Below, in pieces: positions 28,467 to 39,533 of a stretch of 61,153 nt of DNA. The first letter of the stretch is position 1, and the number at the start of each line of letters is the position of its first letter. The DNA lies in NCBI RefSeq assembly GCF_006874475.1, contig NZ_VIRM01000058.1, positions 1 to 61,153 of the forward strand. Reading direction: 5' to 3'. Origin of the DNA: Microbispora hainanensis. Its GTDB lineage: Bacteria; Actinomycetota; Actinomycetes; Streptosporangiales; Streptosporangiaceae. The position numbers were made by a program, and so were the translations under genes. The notes below the pieces were generated by a model. That model was not told the origin of the DNA. It did no database searches and was given only the letters and a program-made list of their open reading frames with translations.

Positions 28467-28589
28467 ATGAGCCTCGTCGGCGCGATGAAGAGCCTGATGT
28501 CCCTCACCGAGGCGCAGTGCGGCCTGGTGACGGCACGCCAGGCGCAACTGAACGGCGCGCACCGTCGCGACCGGTCAGGAGTTCCTTGA
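28467..28589 (+). pseudogene. Remnant of an AbiEi-type antitoxin N-terminus
   Basis: A 40-codon frame (ATG 28467, TGA 28587) whose LTEAQCGLVTARQAQLNGAHR resembles the first helices of AbiEi-family antitoxins (winged helix, usually about 200 or more residues, with a following GVS/GAS-type turn). The rest is missing. A truncated AbiEii toxin frame follows, so this looks like a decayed type IV toxin-antitoxin pair. Similarity is by recall only. Confidence 0.5.
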
Positions 28590-28624
28590 GCACCTGACCG
28601 ATCGACAAGGACAGCGGATTTCCC

Positions 28625-28852
28625 ATGTGGCCCCCCGGTGAGAGGTTCCCCTACACCTCCCCACACGCTTTCGGCACCGCCATCACAGGCCACATCCGAA
28701 AGAGCTCGGGCGATTCGCCGTACTCCATGAGCCAACGCCGTCGCCAGTTCGCGTACGACCGGCTACTCGCCCGCCTCTTCACAAGCGATGAGAAGGGTTG
28801 GATCCTCAAGGGCGGCGTCGCTCTGCTCACCCGTCTCTCGGCAGCTCACTGA
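28625..28852 (+). pseudogene. Remnant of an AbiEii/AbiGii-type nucleotidyltransferase toxin
   Basis: 75 codons. FAYDRLLARLFTSDEKGWILKGGVALLTRLS matches the N-terminus of AbiEii toxins, in which WVLKGGxAL precedes the nucleotidyltransferase site with R-x-T-x-D-x-D. The frame stops before that motif, so no active site remains. Directly downstream of the antitoxin remnant. Confidence 0.6.
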
Positions 28853-28930
28853 GCAGGTCTCCCAGCTCTCGCGGCCGGTCGACGCCCTAAGTGGCCAGGA
28901 GATGACGCTCGTAGCGCGGCAGGAGGCGGT

Positions 28931-29341
28931 TCATCCGGGCCCGGCCCCGTGCAAGCCCGGTGCGGCGACGGGGAAGCCCGCTTCTTCGGCCGCGGCGAGC
29001 AGTCGCTTGTCGTAGGCCACGAACCAATCGAGCGCGCGCTCCAGCAGGTGCGCGGCGGACAGATGAAGGGCGTCGAGAGTCCGCAGCCGGGCCGGCCCGA
29101 GCTCCGCGGCCGCGGCGAGGAGCGGTGTGTCCACGGGCAACGTCCTCAGCCGGGCCATCAGCGCCTTCGCCGTGGAGACCGCCTGAGGTCCGCAGGGCCG
29201 CACCGCCCGGACGACCTCGGCCCGGGCCAGTTCGCAGACGACCGCCGCCCCGCTCTGTGCCGCCAGCCATTTCTCGAGCGCCGCCGTCTCGTCCTCCCGG
29301 ACGACCAGCTTGACCAGCGCCGAGGAGTCGAGGTAGATCAC
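28931..29341 (-). CDS. vapC: PIN-domain toxin VapC
   Basis: 136-residue ribonuclease toxin. The four PIN acids are present: D5 (MIYLDSSALVK), E42 (ARAEVVRA), D90 (LRTLDALHLSAA) and D111 (AYDKRLLAAAEE). Its start overlaps the stop of the antitoxin gene by 4 bp (ATGA). Family members cleave tRNA or rRNA; the target here is unknown. It appears intact next to the degraded AbiE pair. Confidence 0.9.
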   Translation of the reverse strand: MIYLDSSALVKLVVREDETAALEKWLAAQSGAAVVCELARAEVVRAVRPCGPQAVSTAKALMARLRTLPVDTPLLAAAAELGPARLRTLDALHLSAAHLLERALDWFVAYDKRLLAAAEEAGFPVAAPGLHGAGPG

Positions 29342-29631
29342 CGCTCGTCCGCCCTGAGCTCCGCCAGCACTTCGCTGGGCACGGGCGCTCCGGGTTCCGG
29401 ACGCAGAGCATGCCAGGCGGCCCAGTCGATCTCCACTTCGGGCAGCTTCATGCGGCCCTCCGCGATGAGCCGGTCGGTGACAACACGTTCGTGCGGCAAA
29501 GCGGTGAGCTGCGCCACGGGCCGCCCCCTCTCCGTGATCTCGACCGTGTTTCCGGCCTGGACCAGTTCCAGGTAGTGCGCGAGCCGGTCGCGCAGTTCCC
29601 GTACTCCCACACTGACGACCTCGTCCGACAT
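29338..29631 (-). CDS. vapB: Phd/YefM-type antitoxin of the VapBC pair
   Basis: 97 residues: SVGVRELRDRLAHYLELVQAGNTVEITERGRPVAQL is the Phd/YefM DNA-binding fold; the C-terminal ~45 residues (acidic, Trp/Pro-containing) should wrap the VapC active site. Antitoxin precedes toxin with a 4-bp overlap, the usual order that keeps antitoxin in excess. Expected to autoregulate as the VapBC complex. Confidence 0.88.
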   Translation of the reverse strand: MSDEVVSVGVRELRDRLAHYLELVQAGNTVEITERGRPVAQLTALPHERVVTDRLIAEGRMKLPEVEIDWAAWHALRPEPGAPVPSEVLAELRADER

Positions 29632-29806
29632 GTCCTCAGGCTAGCCGACGCGGTCCCATCTGCCTGTCAACGGTACGCCAATCTGCGTGTGCGTACCGCT
29701 TATCCCAGCGAAAGCACACATCGGGCTGTGAACGCAGACTACGGAAGGCACAATGGATCATGCAATGAGGTAGGAGTACTCGATTTCGCGTTAGGACATT
29801 CAGCGC

Positions 29807-30772
29807 ATGAAGCGATTAGTTGCTCTATTCAGTGCTGCGGCTGTTACCTGTGCTCTGCCGGCCCCCACTCCGGCGGCAGCGGCCGCCGGCGATCCGGTGG
29901 CCGCGGTACGGCGGCTCCTGTCCGCCCAGTCATCCGTCAAGGTGGCCGAGTGGGGAGAGGTCCAGCTGGGTTCGCGCTCGCGGCTGATCAACCACACGGC
30001 CAATACCTTCAAGTACGACTACAAACGCACGGGGTCGATCCAGCTCGGGCGCACAGGGGTGGTCGCGTCCGACCTCAGCAGGCGGCTGCGGTTCGAGCGT
30101 GACGACTCCGCGGCCCTCGTGAAGAAGGACGCCGCCGACGGCGACCCCGTGGCCAGGAGCCTTCTGATCCAGACCCGGCCGCACCGTTCCGTGAGTGTGA
30201 ACGGCAGGCTCTACACCACCGGGCCCCTGTACGCGCCCGCGTTGCCGAAGGGAAAGACCTGGGCCCTGCGCGGCGCGATCCCGAACGGCGGCGCCTTCAC
30301 CGATCAGGTCGTCAACATATTCGAACCCCGGACGCTGAAAAAACTGCTGTCCGACACCTATTCCATAAAGCGCTCCGGCTTCAAGGACATCACCGGCCGG
30401 ATCCACGAGAACATGATGCTCTACAGGGGGAAGATCACCTTCGCCGACCTGTACGCCGTCTCGCCCACCTTCCGAACGCTTCTCGGGCAGAAGCCCGACG
30501 CCACCCTCGCCCCGGCCCTCGTCTGGTGGTGGTTGTGGACCGACAAGAACGGCACGCCCATGATGGTCGATTCCAGCTGGGACACCTGGGTCAAGGGCGG
30601 GACCGGCCGGCCGTACGCCGGCGGATCGGCGAGGACCGAATATCTCGCCTGGCGACCTCGCGTCACGATCAAAGCGCCCAGGTCGTCGCTGGTGGCGAAG
30701 GTCGCAGGCCCGGCCAACGGGCTGCCCGAGATCGACGACGCCGGCGAGGCCATCCGGGACCGGCGGGGATAG
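29807..30772 (+). CDS. Secreted protein of unknown function
   Basis: 321 residues. Signal peptide MKRLVALFSAAAVTCALPAPTPAAAAAG with likely cleavage near residue 27; the Cys at 15 is not in a lipobox. The mature part is rich in beta-type segments, with VKVAEWGEVQLGSRSRLINHTANTF, a RTGSIQLGRTGVVASDLSRRLRFE stretch and a WWWLWTDKNGTPMMVDSSWDTWVKGG segment. It resembles actinobacterial secreted proteins of LppX/LprG-like layout in length but I cannot identify a family. GC and codon use are slightly less extreme than in the neighbours. Confidence 0.75.
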   Translation: MKRLVALFSAAAVTCALPAPTPAAAAAGDPVAAVRRLLSAQSSVKVAEWGEVQLGSRSRLINHTANTFKYDYKRTGSIQLGRTGVVASDLSRRLRFERDDSAALVKKDAADGDPVARSLLIQTRPHRSVSVNGRLYTTGPLYAPALPKGKTWALRGAIPNGGAFTDQVVNIFEPRTLKKLLSDTYSIKRSGFKDITGRIHENMMLYRGKITFADLYAVSPTFRTLLGQKPDATLAPALVWWWLWTDKNGTPMMVDSSWDTWVKGGTGRPYAGGSARTEYLAWRPRVTIKAPRSSLVAKVAGPANGLPEIDDAGEAIRDRRG

Positions 30773-30801
30773 CCACGCAGCTCGAACGCGTCGGTCACGA
30801 G

Positions 30802-30852
30802 ACATGCGAAAGGCGGCAGTCGGGGATCTCCCGGTTGCCGCCTTTCGCATGT
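30802..30852. terminator. Bidirectional hairpin terminator
   Basis: A perfect 17-bp stem, ACATGCGAAAGGCGGCA (30802-30818) with its complement (30836-30852), sits between the convergent secreted-protein gene and leuA. T-rich bases follow on the plus strand (TTTCACG). Confidence 0.88.
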
Positions 30853-30959
30853 TTCACGACAGCTTTGTGGGCTGTTCAGGGCATTCGCTTGCGATTTTGT
30901 GCAAGGTCAGGGGCAGTGAGGCGCAGGTTCCGCCGCATCACTGCAAGATTCGGGGGCCG

Positions 30960-32888
<1,929 letters not shown>

Positions 32889-32963
32889 TCAACCGCATGA
32901 GACACCCGATCACATTCCGAGACGGAGCCCCAGGTTAGGGTGACTCGTGACGAAGGAGGCCAC

Positions 32964-33209
32964 ATGAAGGACGACGAGATCCTGAAGCGGATCAGGGACC
33001 TGGTCGACGAGGAGCACTCCCTGCGCGAACGCCTGGTCGCGGGCGAGCTGACCTCGGAGGAGGAGCACAACAGGATCGCCTCGCTGGAAGAGCAGCTCGA
33101 CCGCTGCTGGGACCTGCTGCGTCAGCGCCGCGCCCGGCGCGACGTGGGCGAGGACCCGGACTTCGCCTCCCCGCGTCCGGCCGACGAGGTCGAGAACTAC
33201 ATGCAGTAG
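32964..33209 (+). CDS. DUF2630 family protein
   Basis: 81 residues, mostly alpha-helical and highly charged: MKDDEILKRIRDLVDEEHSLRERL then EEEHNRIASLEEQLDRCWDLLRQRRARRD and ends in a conserved-looking EVENYMQ. Widespread in actinobacteria and of unknown function; coiled-coil-like. ATG with AAGGAGG 5 nt upstream. No obvious functional link to leuA, from which it diverges. Confidence 0.85.
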   Translation: MKDDEILKRIRDLVDEEHSLRERLVAGELTSEEEHNRIASLEEQLDRCWDLLRQRRARRDVGEDPDFASPRPADEVENYMQ

Positions 33210-33282
33210 CGCCCTCACCCTCCCTGTTCCACGATGTGAAAATCAGTCGCGCCCTGACAGGGGGTGCGAAATTCTTGTCGGC

Positions 33283-34431
33283 ATGCAAACGAAGCGCGTC
33301 GCCCCCATCGAGAACGACGCCGCGCAGGAGGAAGACGACCCGGACGGCCCGGCAGACCACTCTCCTCTGGCCGGTCTGCACGCCATCGCGCGAGCATGCG
33401 ATCATCCGGGTCCGGCGATGTCGTGGCGGCACTTCACGGCGAGCGTATGGAGCGGGCCCGGCGGCGAGCGGGCCGAGGCGTGGGTGGCGCACGACAGCGG
33501 CCGGATCAACAGCGCCCAGACCGACGACAGCCGGACCCACGACGGCCAGGCCGACGGGCGGCTCACCGGCAGCCGGGCCCACAGCGGCCGGATCGGCGGG
33601 CAGCTCGGCGGGCAGGGCGTCGGCGACGCGGTCACCGGCGGTTACCTCCTCCACTTCCCTCAGGACGACAACACCCACCTCGCCCTGCTCCGGCTGATGA
33701 CGCATCCGGACCGCAGGCGCGAGGGCATCGGCGGCGCGCTGCTCGACCACGCCATCGGCCGGGCACGTGAGGAGGGCAGGCGCGTCCTCGTCGCCGAGGC
33801 CGCGGCCGACGGGCCGGGCACGGCGTTCGCCAAGGCCCGCGGCTTCTCCCCCGCTTCCACCGAGACCCGGCTCGTTCTCGACCTGCGTACGGCCGACTGG
33901 TCCGGCCTCGAACTCCTCCGGGCCCGGGCCGTACGGCACGCCACCGGCTACTCGCTCGAACGGTGGGCCGGGCCGACCCCCGACGACCTGCTCGGCGACA
34001 TGGCCCGCCTGACAGAGGGCATGAACGACGATCCGCTGGGCGACCTCGCGATGGAGGACCAGCGGTGGACGGCCGACCGCGTACGCGCCCGCGAGGAGAT
34101 GCTCGCGCGCGCGGGCCAGCGGACCTACACGATGATCGCCCGGCATACGGCCGGCGGAGAGCCCGCGGGGTTCACCCAGCTCATCGTGGACGCCGAGCGG
34201 CCCGAGGGATGGGGCCGCCAGTTCTCGACGACCGTCCTCGGGCCGCACCGCGGCCGGCGCCTCGGCCTGGTGCTCAAGCTGGCCAACATCACCTGGTTCC
34301 GCGCCTGCGAGCCGTCGGTCGAGCGAGTCATCACGTGGAACTCCACCGCGAATCCGCACATGCTGGCGATCAACGAGGCGATGGGCTTCAAGATCTTCGA
34401 CACCTGGCACCAGTGGCAGCTCGACATCTGA
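33283..34431 (+). CDS. GNAT family N-acetyltransferase with two GNAT domains
   Basis: 382 residues. First domain about 45-200 with the acetyl-CoA loop HPDRRREGIGGALLDHA; second about 215-382 with PHRGRRLGLVLKLANITWF and the C-terminal ANPHMLAINEAMGFKIFDTWHQWQLDI. The tandem layout is that of mycothiol-synthase-like or Eis-like acetyltransferases, but substrate is not deducible. A Gly/Arg/Thr/His-rich insert (about 70-115) interrupts the first domain between beta strands. Intact; stand-alone. Confidence 0.85.
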   Translation: MQTKRVAPIENDAAQEEDDPDGPADHSPLAGLHAIARACDHPGPAMSWRHFTASVWSGPGGERAEAWVAHDSGRINSAQTDDSRTHDGQADGRLTGSRAHSGRIGGQLGGQGVGDAVTGGYLLHFPQDDNTHLALLRLMTHPDRRREGIGGALLDHAIGRAREEGRRVLVAEAAADGPGTAFAKARGFSPASTETRLVLDLRTADWSGLELLRARAVRHATGYSLERWAGPTPDDLLGDMARLTEGMNDDPLGDLAMEDQRWTADRVRAREEMLARAGQRTYTMIARHTAGGEPAGFTQLIVDAERPEGWGRQFSTTVLGPHRGRRLGLVLKLANITWFRACEPSVERVITWNSTANPHMLAINEAMGFKIFDTWHQWQLDI

Positions 34432-34695
34432 GCGCCGGCCGGCGGTGACATCCGCGAGGCGACCGACCGCATCCTCGATCACGTGCGGCGCGTCCAGACG
34501 GAGGCCGGGCGCGACGACCGACCGGCCGTACGCGCACCGGCCGGAGACGGCGGAGGAAGCGGTCGGTCCGTGCGCAGTGCCGGGTCCGGACGGCCCCCGC
34601 CGCTGCGAGACCGCTGTGGCGGCGCGGAGCCTCCGGCGCGGCCGAAGGCGTTCACACGTGCGATCGCTTCCTCCCTTCCAGGGTAAGCGCGGGGC
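34432..34695. other. Intergenic gap with possible gene fragment
   Basis: The frame GDIREATDRILDHVRRVQTEAGR at about 34446-34514 looks like the end of an acyltransferase-like or similar C-terminus and continues into low-complexity sequence that stops at 34684. It has no start or SD of its own. I treat it as a likely fossil fragment, but the similarity is weak. Confidence 0.3.
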
Positions 34696-35388
34696 TCAGA
34701 CGGACAACAGCCGGTGGACCTCCTCGTCCTGGAGCTCCTGTGCCGGGCCGGACCTGACCACGCGTCCGGCGTCGAGGATCACGAACCCGTCGGCCAGCCG
34801 CAGCGCGAGGTCCAGATACTGCTCCACCAGCAGGATCGCGAGACCGCTCGCGTGCAGGCGTTCGACGGCCTCCTCGATCTCCAGGATGATCGACGGCTGG
34901 ATGCCCTCGGTGGGCTCGTCCAGGATCAGCAGCTTCGGCCGGGTGACCAGGGCCCGCGCCATCGCGAGCTGCTGCTGCTGACCGCCCGACAGGAAGCCCG
35001 CCGGCCGTTTGAGCAGCGGCTTGAGCCGGGGGAAGACCTCCAGGGCCTCCTCCAGCGCCGCCCGGTCCCGGTGGGCGGACGCCTCCAGCGTGACCATGAG
35101 GTTTTCCATCACGCTGAGCTGGGGAAACGTGTCGTGCCCCTGCGGCACGTAGCCCATGCCGAGCCGTACGCGCTGGTCGGGGCGCAGCCGGGTGACGTCC
35201 CTTCCCTCGAACGTCACCTTCCCGCCGGTCGCCGGGAGCACGCCCATGACGGTGTCGAGCAGGGTCGTCTTGCCGACCCCGTTGCGGCCCATCACGCAGA
35301 CGAGGCGGCCGGCGGGCACCTCGAGCGAGACGCCGAAGAGCACCCGTGCCCGTCCGTACCCCGAGTCCAGTCCCTCAACGGACAGCAT
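34696..35388 (-). CDS. urtE: Urea ABC transporter ATP-binding subunit UrtE
   Basis: 230-residue ATPase of the branched-chain amino acid/urea (LivF-type) family: Walker A MGRNGVGKTT, signature LSGGQQQQLAMARAL, Walker B KLLILDEPTEGIQPS, and the UrtE-typical VPQGHDTFPQLSV. Energises urea uptake with UrtD, at the cytoplasmic face of UrtBC. Overlaps the end of urtD by 14 bp; last gene of the operon. Confidence 0.93.
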   Translation of the reverse strand: MLSVEGLDSGYGRARVLFGVSLEVPAGRLVCVMGRNGVGKTTLLDTVMGVLPATGGKVTFEGRDVTRLRPDQRVRLGMGYVPQGHDTFPQLSVMENLMVTLEASAHRDRAALEEALEVFPRLKPLLKRPAGFLSGGQQQQLAMARALVTRPKLLILDEPTEGIQPSIILEIEEAVERLHASGLAILLVEQYLDLALRLADGFVILDAGRVVRSGPAQELQDEEVHRLLSV

Positions 35389-36136
35389 CCTCGGCCCCCT
35401 CCCGCGCCCGTCCCAGGTAGATCTCCTGCACGCGCGGGTCGGCCCGCACCTGGTCGACCGAGCCCTCCGTCAGCACCTTGCCCTCGTGCAGCACGGTCAC
35501 CTGGGAGGCGTAGCGGCGCAGGAAGTCCATGTCGTGCTCGACCACGATCACGGTGTGGTCGCGGGCGACCTCGGTGAGCAGTTCACCGGTGCGCTCGCGC
35601 TCACCCGAGGACATGCCGGCGACCGGCTCGTCGAGCAGCAGCAGCCGGGGCCGCTGGACGATCAGCATGCCGATCTCCAGCCACTGCCGCTGCCCGTGCG
35701 ACAGCACCCCGGCCTTGCTACCCGCCAGCGCGGCCAGGCCGGTCGTCTCCAGCGCCGCCGTGACCTCCTCCGACACCACGCGCCTGCGGCGTAGCAGCGA
35801 CCACAGCGGGCGCCGGAACGACGCGGCCAGGTCGAGGTTCTCCAGCACGGTGAGCTCCTCGAAGACCACGGAGGTCTGGAAGGTGCGGCCCACGCCGAGC
35901 CGCACGATCTCGTGCTCCCTGCGCCCCACGAGATCGTGCCCCTCGAACCGCACCGAGCCCCCGGTGGGTTTGGTCAGGCCCGTGATCACGTCGATGAGGG
36001 TGGTCTTCCCGGCGCCGTTCGGGCCGATCAGAAACCGCAGCTCGCCCCGGCCGACGGTCAGGTCGACGCCGTCGATCGCCCGGAAGCCGCCGAAGGCGAC
36101 CTCCAGAGACCGGATTTCCAGCAGCGTGTCGGTCAC
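35375..36136 (-). CDS. urtD: Urea ABC transporter ATP-binding subunit UrtD
   Basis: 253 residues, LivG-type ATPase: Walker A IGPNGAGKTT, GVGRTFQTSVVFEELTV, signature LSHGQRQWLEIGMLI and Walker B RLLLLDEPVAGMS. The SHGQ signature and GQRQWLEI are UrtD-like. GTG at 36136 overlaps the urtC stop (GTGA). Pairs with UrtE. Confidence 0.93.
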   Translation of the reverse strand: MTDTLLEIRSLEVAFGGFRAIDGVDLTVGRGELRFLIGPNGAGKTTLIDVITGLTKPTGGSVRFEGHDLVGRREHEIVRLGVGRTFQTSVVFEELTVLENLDLAASFRRPLWSLLRRRRVVSEEVTAALETTGLAALAGSKAGVLSHGQRQWLEIGMLIVQRPRLLLLDEPVAGMSSGERERTGELLTEVARDHTVIVVEHDMDFLRRYASQVTVLHEGKVLTEGSVDQVRADPRVQEIYLGRAREGAEDAVR

Positions 36137-37266
36137 GCCCGTGCCTCCCTTCTCCGTACGAGACCGGCGGCAAGGCCCGCGATGCCCTTGGGCGCCAGCG
36201 TCATGACGAGCACGAACAGGGCGCCCTGCAGATAGAGCCAGGCGTCCGGCAGTTCCTCGCTGAAGTACGTGCGCGCATATCCCATGACGACCGCGCCCAG
36301 CACCGCGCCGGCCAGCGCGAACCTGCCGCCGACGGCCACCGCGACGACGAGTTCGAGCGAGGGGACGACCCCGAGCAGGGCCGGCGAGATGATGCCGACC
36401 ACGGGCACGAACAGCGCCCCCGCGATGCCGGCCATGCCCGCCGAGACCGCGAAGGTCAGCGTCTTCACCGTCGCCGGGTTGTACCCGAGGAAGCGCACCC
36501 GGTCCTCGCCGTCCCTGACGGCCAGCAGCAGCCGCCCGAACCGGCTGCGGACGAGTTGCCTGGCGCCCAGATAGAGCACCCCGAGCACGACCGCCACGAG
36601 CAGATAGAGGCCCCGCTGGGTCTCGTCGGCCGCCACATCGCGGCCGAAGAAGTCGAAGAAGTTGGTCAGGCCGTTCGTGCCGCCGGTCAGCCCCTGCTGC
36701 CCGACCAGCAGGATCACCAGCGCCGCCGCCAGCGCCTGGGTGAGGATCGCGAAGTACGCCCCGCGTACGCGCTGGCGGAAGACCAGCGTGCCGAGCAGCA
36801 GCGCGACCGCGACCGGCAGCACGACGACCATGGTCAGCGCGAAGACCGGGTTGCCGAACGGCTTCCACAGCGCCGGCAGCTCTTCCACCCCGCTCCAGAC
36901 CATGAAGTCGGGCAGGTCCCCGCCGGCGTCGTTGAGCTTGAGATACATGCCCATCGCGTAGCCGCCGAGGCCGAAGAACACCCCCTGCCCGAGCGTGAGC
37001 ATGCCGCCCTGCCCCCACGCGAGGCCGATGCCCAGCGCCACGATCGCGTAGCACAGATACTTGGCCAGCAGCCCGAGGCGGAACGGCTCCAGCAGCAGCG
37101 GCGCCACCACCAGGGCGAGCACCGCCACCGCCGTGAAGGCGGCCGCGCCCTGCCACCGCCGTACGGGCCTGCCCGGCGCCGTCGCGCCCGCGCCCTTGTC
37201 CGGGACGGCCGCGTCGGCGCTCTCGATCGGCGCCCTCGTGTCGGCGCCCTCGACCGGGGCCGTCAT
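36133..37266 (-). CDS. urtC: Urea ABC transporter permease UrtC
   Basis: 377 residues, about ten membrane helices, LivM-type permease: the N-terminus has a charged linker, then GIGLAWGQGGMLTLGQGVFFGLGGYAMGMYL, FFDFFGRDV and the loop RSRFGRLLLAVRDGEDRVRFLGYNP typical for UrtC, C-terminal ending MTLAPKGIAGL. Forms the transmembrane channel with UrtB; overlaps urtB by 4 bp. Confidence 0.92.
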   Translation of the reverse strand: MTAPVEGADTRAPIESADAAVPDKGAGATAPGRPVRRWQGAAAFTAVAVLALVVAPLLLEPFRLGLLAKYLCYAIVALGIGLAWGQGGMLTLGQGVFFGLGGYAMGMYLKLNDAGGDLPDFMVWSGVEELPALWKPFGNPVFALTMVVVLPVAVALLLGTLVFRQRVRGAYFAILTQALAAALVILLVGQQGLTGGTNGLTNFFDFFGRDVAADETQRGLYLLVAVVLGVLYLGARQLVRSRFGRLLLAVRDGEDRVRFLGYNPATVKTLTFAVSAGMAGIAGALFVPVVGIISPALLGVVPSLELVVAVAVGGRFALAGAVLGAVVMGYARTYFSEELPDAWLYLQGALFVLVMTLAPKGIAGLAAGLVRRREARA

Positions 37267-38117
37267 GTGAGCGCCCTCGATCGGACGAAGAACAGCCCCT
37301 GCGGCCGGATCTGCAGGAAGCCGATGATCGCCACGAAGACCACCACCTTGGCGAGGCTGGCGTCGCTCCAGAACTCGGCGTAGGAGTTCAGCAGGCCGAG
37401 GCCGGCCGCGGCCAGCACCGCGCCGCGAAGCTGTCCCAGGCCGCCCGCGACGACCACGAGGAACGCGTCCACGATGTAGTAGGTGCCGAGCGTCGGGCCG
37501 ACCGGCCCGATCAGCGTGAGGGCGACCCCCGCGACCCCGGCCAGGCCCGAGCCGATGAAGAACGTCCGCTGGTCGACCCGCCCGGTGTCGATGCCGCTCG
37601 TGGCCGCGAGCCTCCTGTTCTGCATCACGGCCCGCATGCGCCGCCCCTGCCCGGTCCTGTTCATGTACGCCCAGATCGCGAGCACCGACGCCGCGGCGAG
37701 CGCCATGATGAACAGCCGGTTGTACGGCAGGATCCCGATGCCGCCGCGCAGCCAGGCGGGCGAGGCGACCTGCACGTTGGGCGCCCCGAACAGGTCACGG
37801 GCCAGTTGCTGGAGCATGAGGCTGACGCCCCAGGTGAGCAGCAGGGTGTCCAGCGGGCGGCCGTAGAAGCGCCGGATCAGCGTGCGCTCCAGGATCAGGC
37901 CCATGACCCCGGCCACCACGAAGGCGGCCGGGAGGGCGATCAGGAAGCCCACGCCCTGCAGCAGGTAGGCCGTGTAGGCCCCCGCCATGATGAACTCGCC
38001 GTGGGCCATGTTGATCACGCCCATCTGTCCGAACGTGAACGTCAGCCCGAGGGCGATGAGCAGCAGGACCGCTCCGATCGACAGCCCGATCGGCAGCTGG
38101 TTGAGCACTCCCTCCAT
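37263..38117 (-). CDS. urtB: Urea ABC transporter permease UrtB
   Basis: 284 residues, about eight membrane helices, LivH-type: LLIALGLTFTFGQMGVINMAHGEFIMAGAYTAYLLQ, the loop TGQGRRMRAVMQNRRLAATSGIDTGRVDQRTFFIGSGLAGVAG and a C-terminal PQGLFF. Translation is probably coupled to urtC (4-bp overlap). Starts 7 bp after the end of urtA. Several family members carry an N-terminal extension that is absent here. Confidence 0.92.
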   Translation of the reverse strand: MEGVLNQLPIGLSIGAVLLLIALGLTFTFGQMGVINMAHGEFIMAGAYTAYLLQGVGFLIALPAAFVVAGVMGLILERTLIRRFYGRPLDTLLLTWGVSLMLQQLARDLFGAPNVQVASPAWLRGGIGILPYNRLFIMALAAASVLAIWAYMNRTGQGRRMRAVMQNRRLAATSGIDTGRVDQRTFFIGSGLAGVAGVALTLIGPVGPTLGTYYIVDAFLVVVAGGLGQLRGAVLAAAGLGLLNSYAEFWSDASLAKVVVFVAIIGFLQIRPQGLFFVRSRALT

Positions 38118-38124
38118 GTCGCCG

Positions 38125-39351
38125 TCAGACCAGTCCGCCGGCCCAGGGGTACGTCTTGAGGTAGGGGTCCGGCTTGATCGGCTCGCCGGAGTTCCACACC
38201 TCCTTGATCTGCCCGTCCGGCTGGACGACGCCGATGCGCGCGGTCTTGTAGACGTGCTGGTTGTCGCCGTCGATCGTGACCTTGCCCTCGGGCCGGTCGA
38301 GGGACACGCCGCCGGCGGCCTTCTTGACGGCCTCCACGTCGGTGCTGCCGGCCTTCTTCACGGCCTCGGCCCACAGGTAGACGGCGTTGTATCCGGCCTC
38401 CATCGGGTCGGAGGTCACCTTGTCCGCGCCGTACTTCGCCTTGAACGCGGCGACGAACTTCTCGTTCGCCGGGGTGTCGGTCGTCTGGTAGTAGTTCCAG
38501 GCCACGAGCTGCCCGGCGACGTTGTCGACCCCGATGCCCTTGACCTCCTCCTCGGCCACGGACACCGACATGACCGGCATCTGGTCGGCGGTGATCCCGG
38601 TGCTCTTGAGCTGCTTGAAGAACGCGACGTTGCTGTCGCCGTTCAGGGTGTTGAAGACGGCGTCCGGCTTCGCCTCGGTGATCTTGTTGACGAGCGTGCT
38701 GTATTCGGTGTGCCCGAGCGGCGTGTACTCCTCGCCGAGGACCTCCATCCCGTTCGCCGCGGCGTACGCCTTGATGATTTTGTTCGCGGTTCTCGGGAAG
38801 ACGTAGTCGCTGCCCACCAGGAACAGCTTCTTCTTGCCCTGCTCCTTCAGATAGTCGAGCCCGGGGACGATCTGCTGGTTGGTCGTCGCGCCCGTGTAGA
38901 AGATGTACGGCGAGCTTTCCAGGCCCTCGTACTGGACCGGATACCACAGCAGAGCCTTGCGTTTCTCGAAGACCGGGAGCATCGCCTTGCGGCTCGCCGA
39001 CGTCCACCCGCCGAATACGGTCGCGACCTTGTCCTGCGCGATGAGCTTGGTGGCCTTCTCCGCGAAAGTCGGCCAGTCGGACGCGCCGTCCTCCACGACG
39101 GGCTCCAGCTTCTTGCCCAGCACGCCGCCGGCGGCGTTGATCTCCTCGACCGCGAGCAGTTCCGCGTCCCTGACCGTGACCTCGCTGATGGCCATCGTGC
39201 CGCTGAGGGAGTGCAGGATGCCGACCTTTATGGTGTCAGAACCACCAGATGAAGCAGATGTACTATTTGTGGAGGATTGTCCGCCACATGCCGCGAGTGT
39301 CGCGGTCGCGAGAGCGAAAGCCGCTCCGGCACGCCATAATGAGTTCCGCAA
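38125..39351 (-). CDS. urtA: Urea ABC transporter substrate-binding lipoprotein UrtA
   Basis: 408 residues. Lipoprotein signal peptide with C22 as the lipidated cysteine in TLAACGG, then a Ser/Thr-rich linker. The binding protein fold starts with [17 protein letters not shown] and contains the UrtA hallmarks [35 protein letters not shown] and [11 protein letters not shown]. The start is a TTG at 39351 preceded by GGGAGAGG; an out-of-frame ATG nearby is not used. Extracytoplasmic urea capture for UrtBC. Divergent from urease. Confidence 0.93.
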   Translation of the reverse strand: MRNSLWRAGAAFALATATLAACGGQSSTNSTSASSGGSDTIKVGILHSLSGTMAISEVTVRDAELLAVEEINAAGGVLGKKLEPVVEDGASDWPTFAEKATKLIAQDKVATVFGGWTSASRKAMLPVFEKRKALLWYPVQYEGLESSPYIFYTGATTNQQIVPGLDYLKEQGKKKLFLVGSDYVFPRTANKIIKAYAAANGMEVLGEEYTPLGHTEYSTLVNKITEAKPDAVFNTLNGDSNVAFFKQLKSTGITADQMPVMSVSVAEEEVKGIGVDNVAGQLVAWNYYQTTDTPANEKFVAAFKAKYGADKVTSDPMEAGYNAVYLWAEAVKKAGSTDVEAVKKAAGGVSLDRPEGKVTIDGDNQHVYKTARIGVVQPDGQIKEVWNSGEPIKPDPYLKTYPWAGGLV

Positions 39352-39495
39352 TTGCCTCTCCCTTGCCGCTGCGGCCCCCGAGTTGATCCGTCTGCCGTCA
39401 AGGTGGGCGCGCGGTATTTCCCGCCGAAATCCCGGGAGTTAACAACTCATTAGCGAGAGCTCACCGCCTTCCGGATACGCATACGAAATGCACGG

Positions 39496-39511
39496 GTAAC
39501 GCGGGGGAAAC
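39496..39511 (+). promoter_or_regulatory. GlnR-type box upstream of ureA
   Basis: GTAAC-N6-GAAAC (39496-39500 and 39507-39511) exactly matches the GlnR half-box pair of actinomycete nitrogen genes. It lies 23-38 bp before ureA, overlapping the expected -35 region. A less perfect GTTAAC sits upstream near 39439 and could serve urtA. Confidence 0.65.
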
Positions 39512-39521
39512 GGCGGGTACC

Positions 39522-39527
39522 TATCGT
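39522..39527 (+). promoter_or_regulatory. -10 box of ureA (leaderless)
   Basis: TATCGT ends 6 nt before the ATG at 39534, so transcription probably begins at the start codon. No SD is visible in front of ureA, consistent with a leaderless mRNA. Confidence 0.55.
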
Positions 39528-39533
39528 CCCGCC

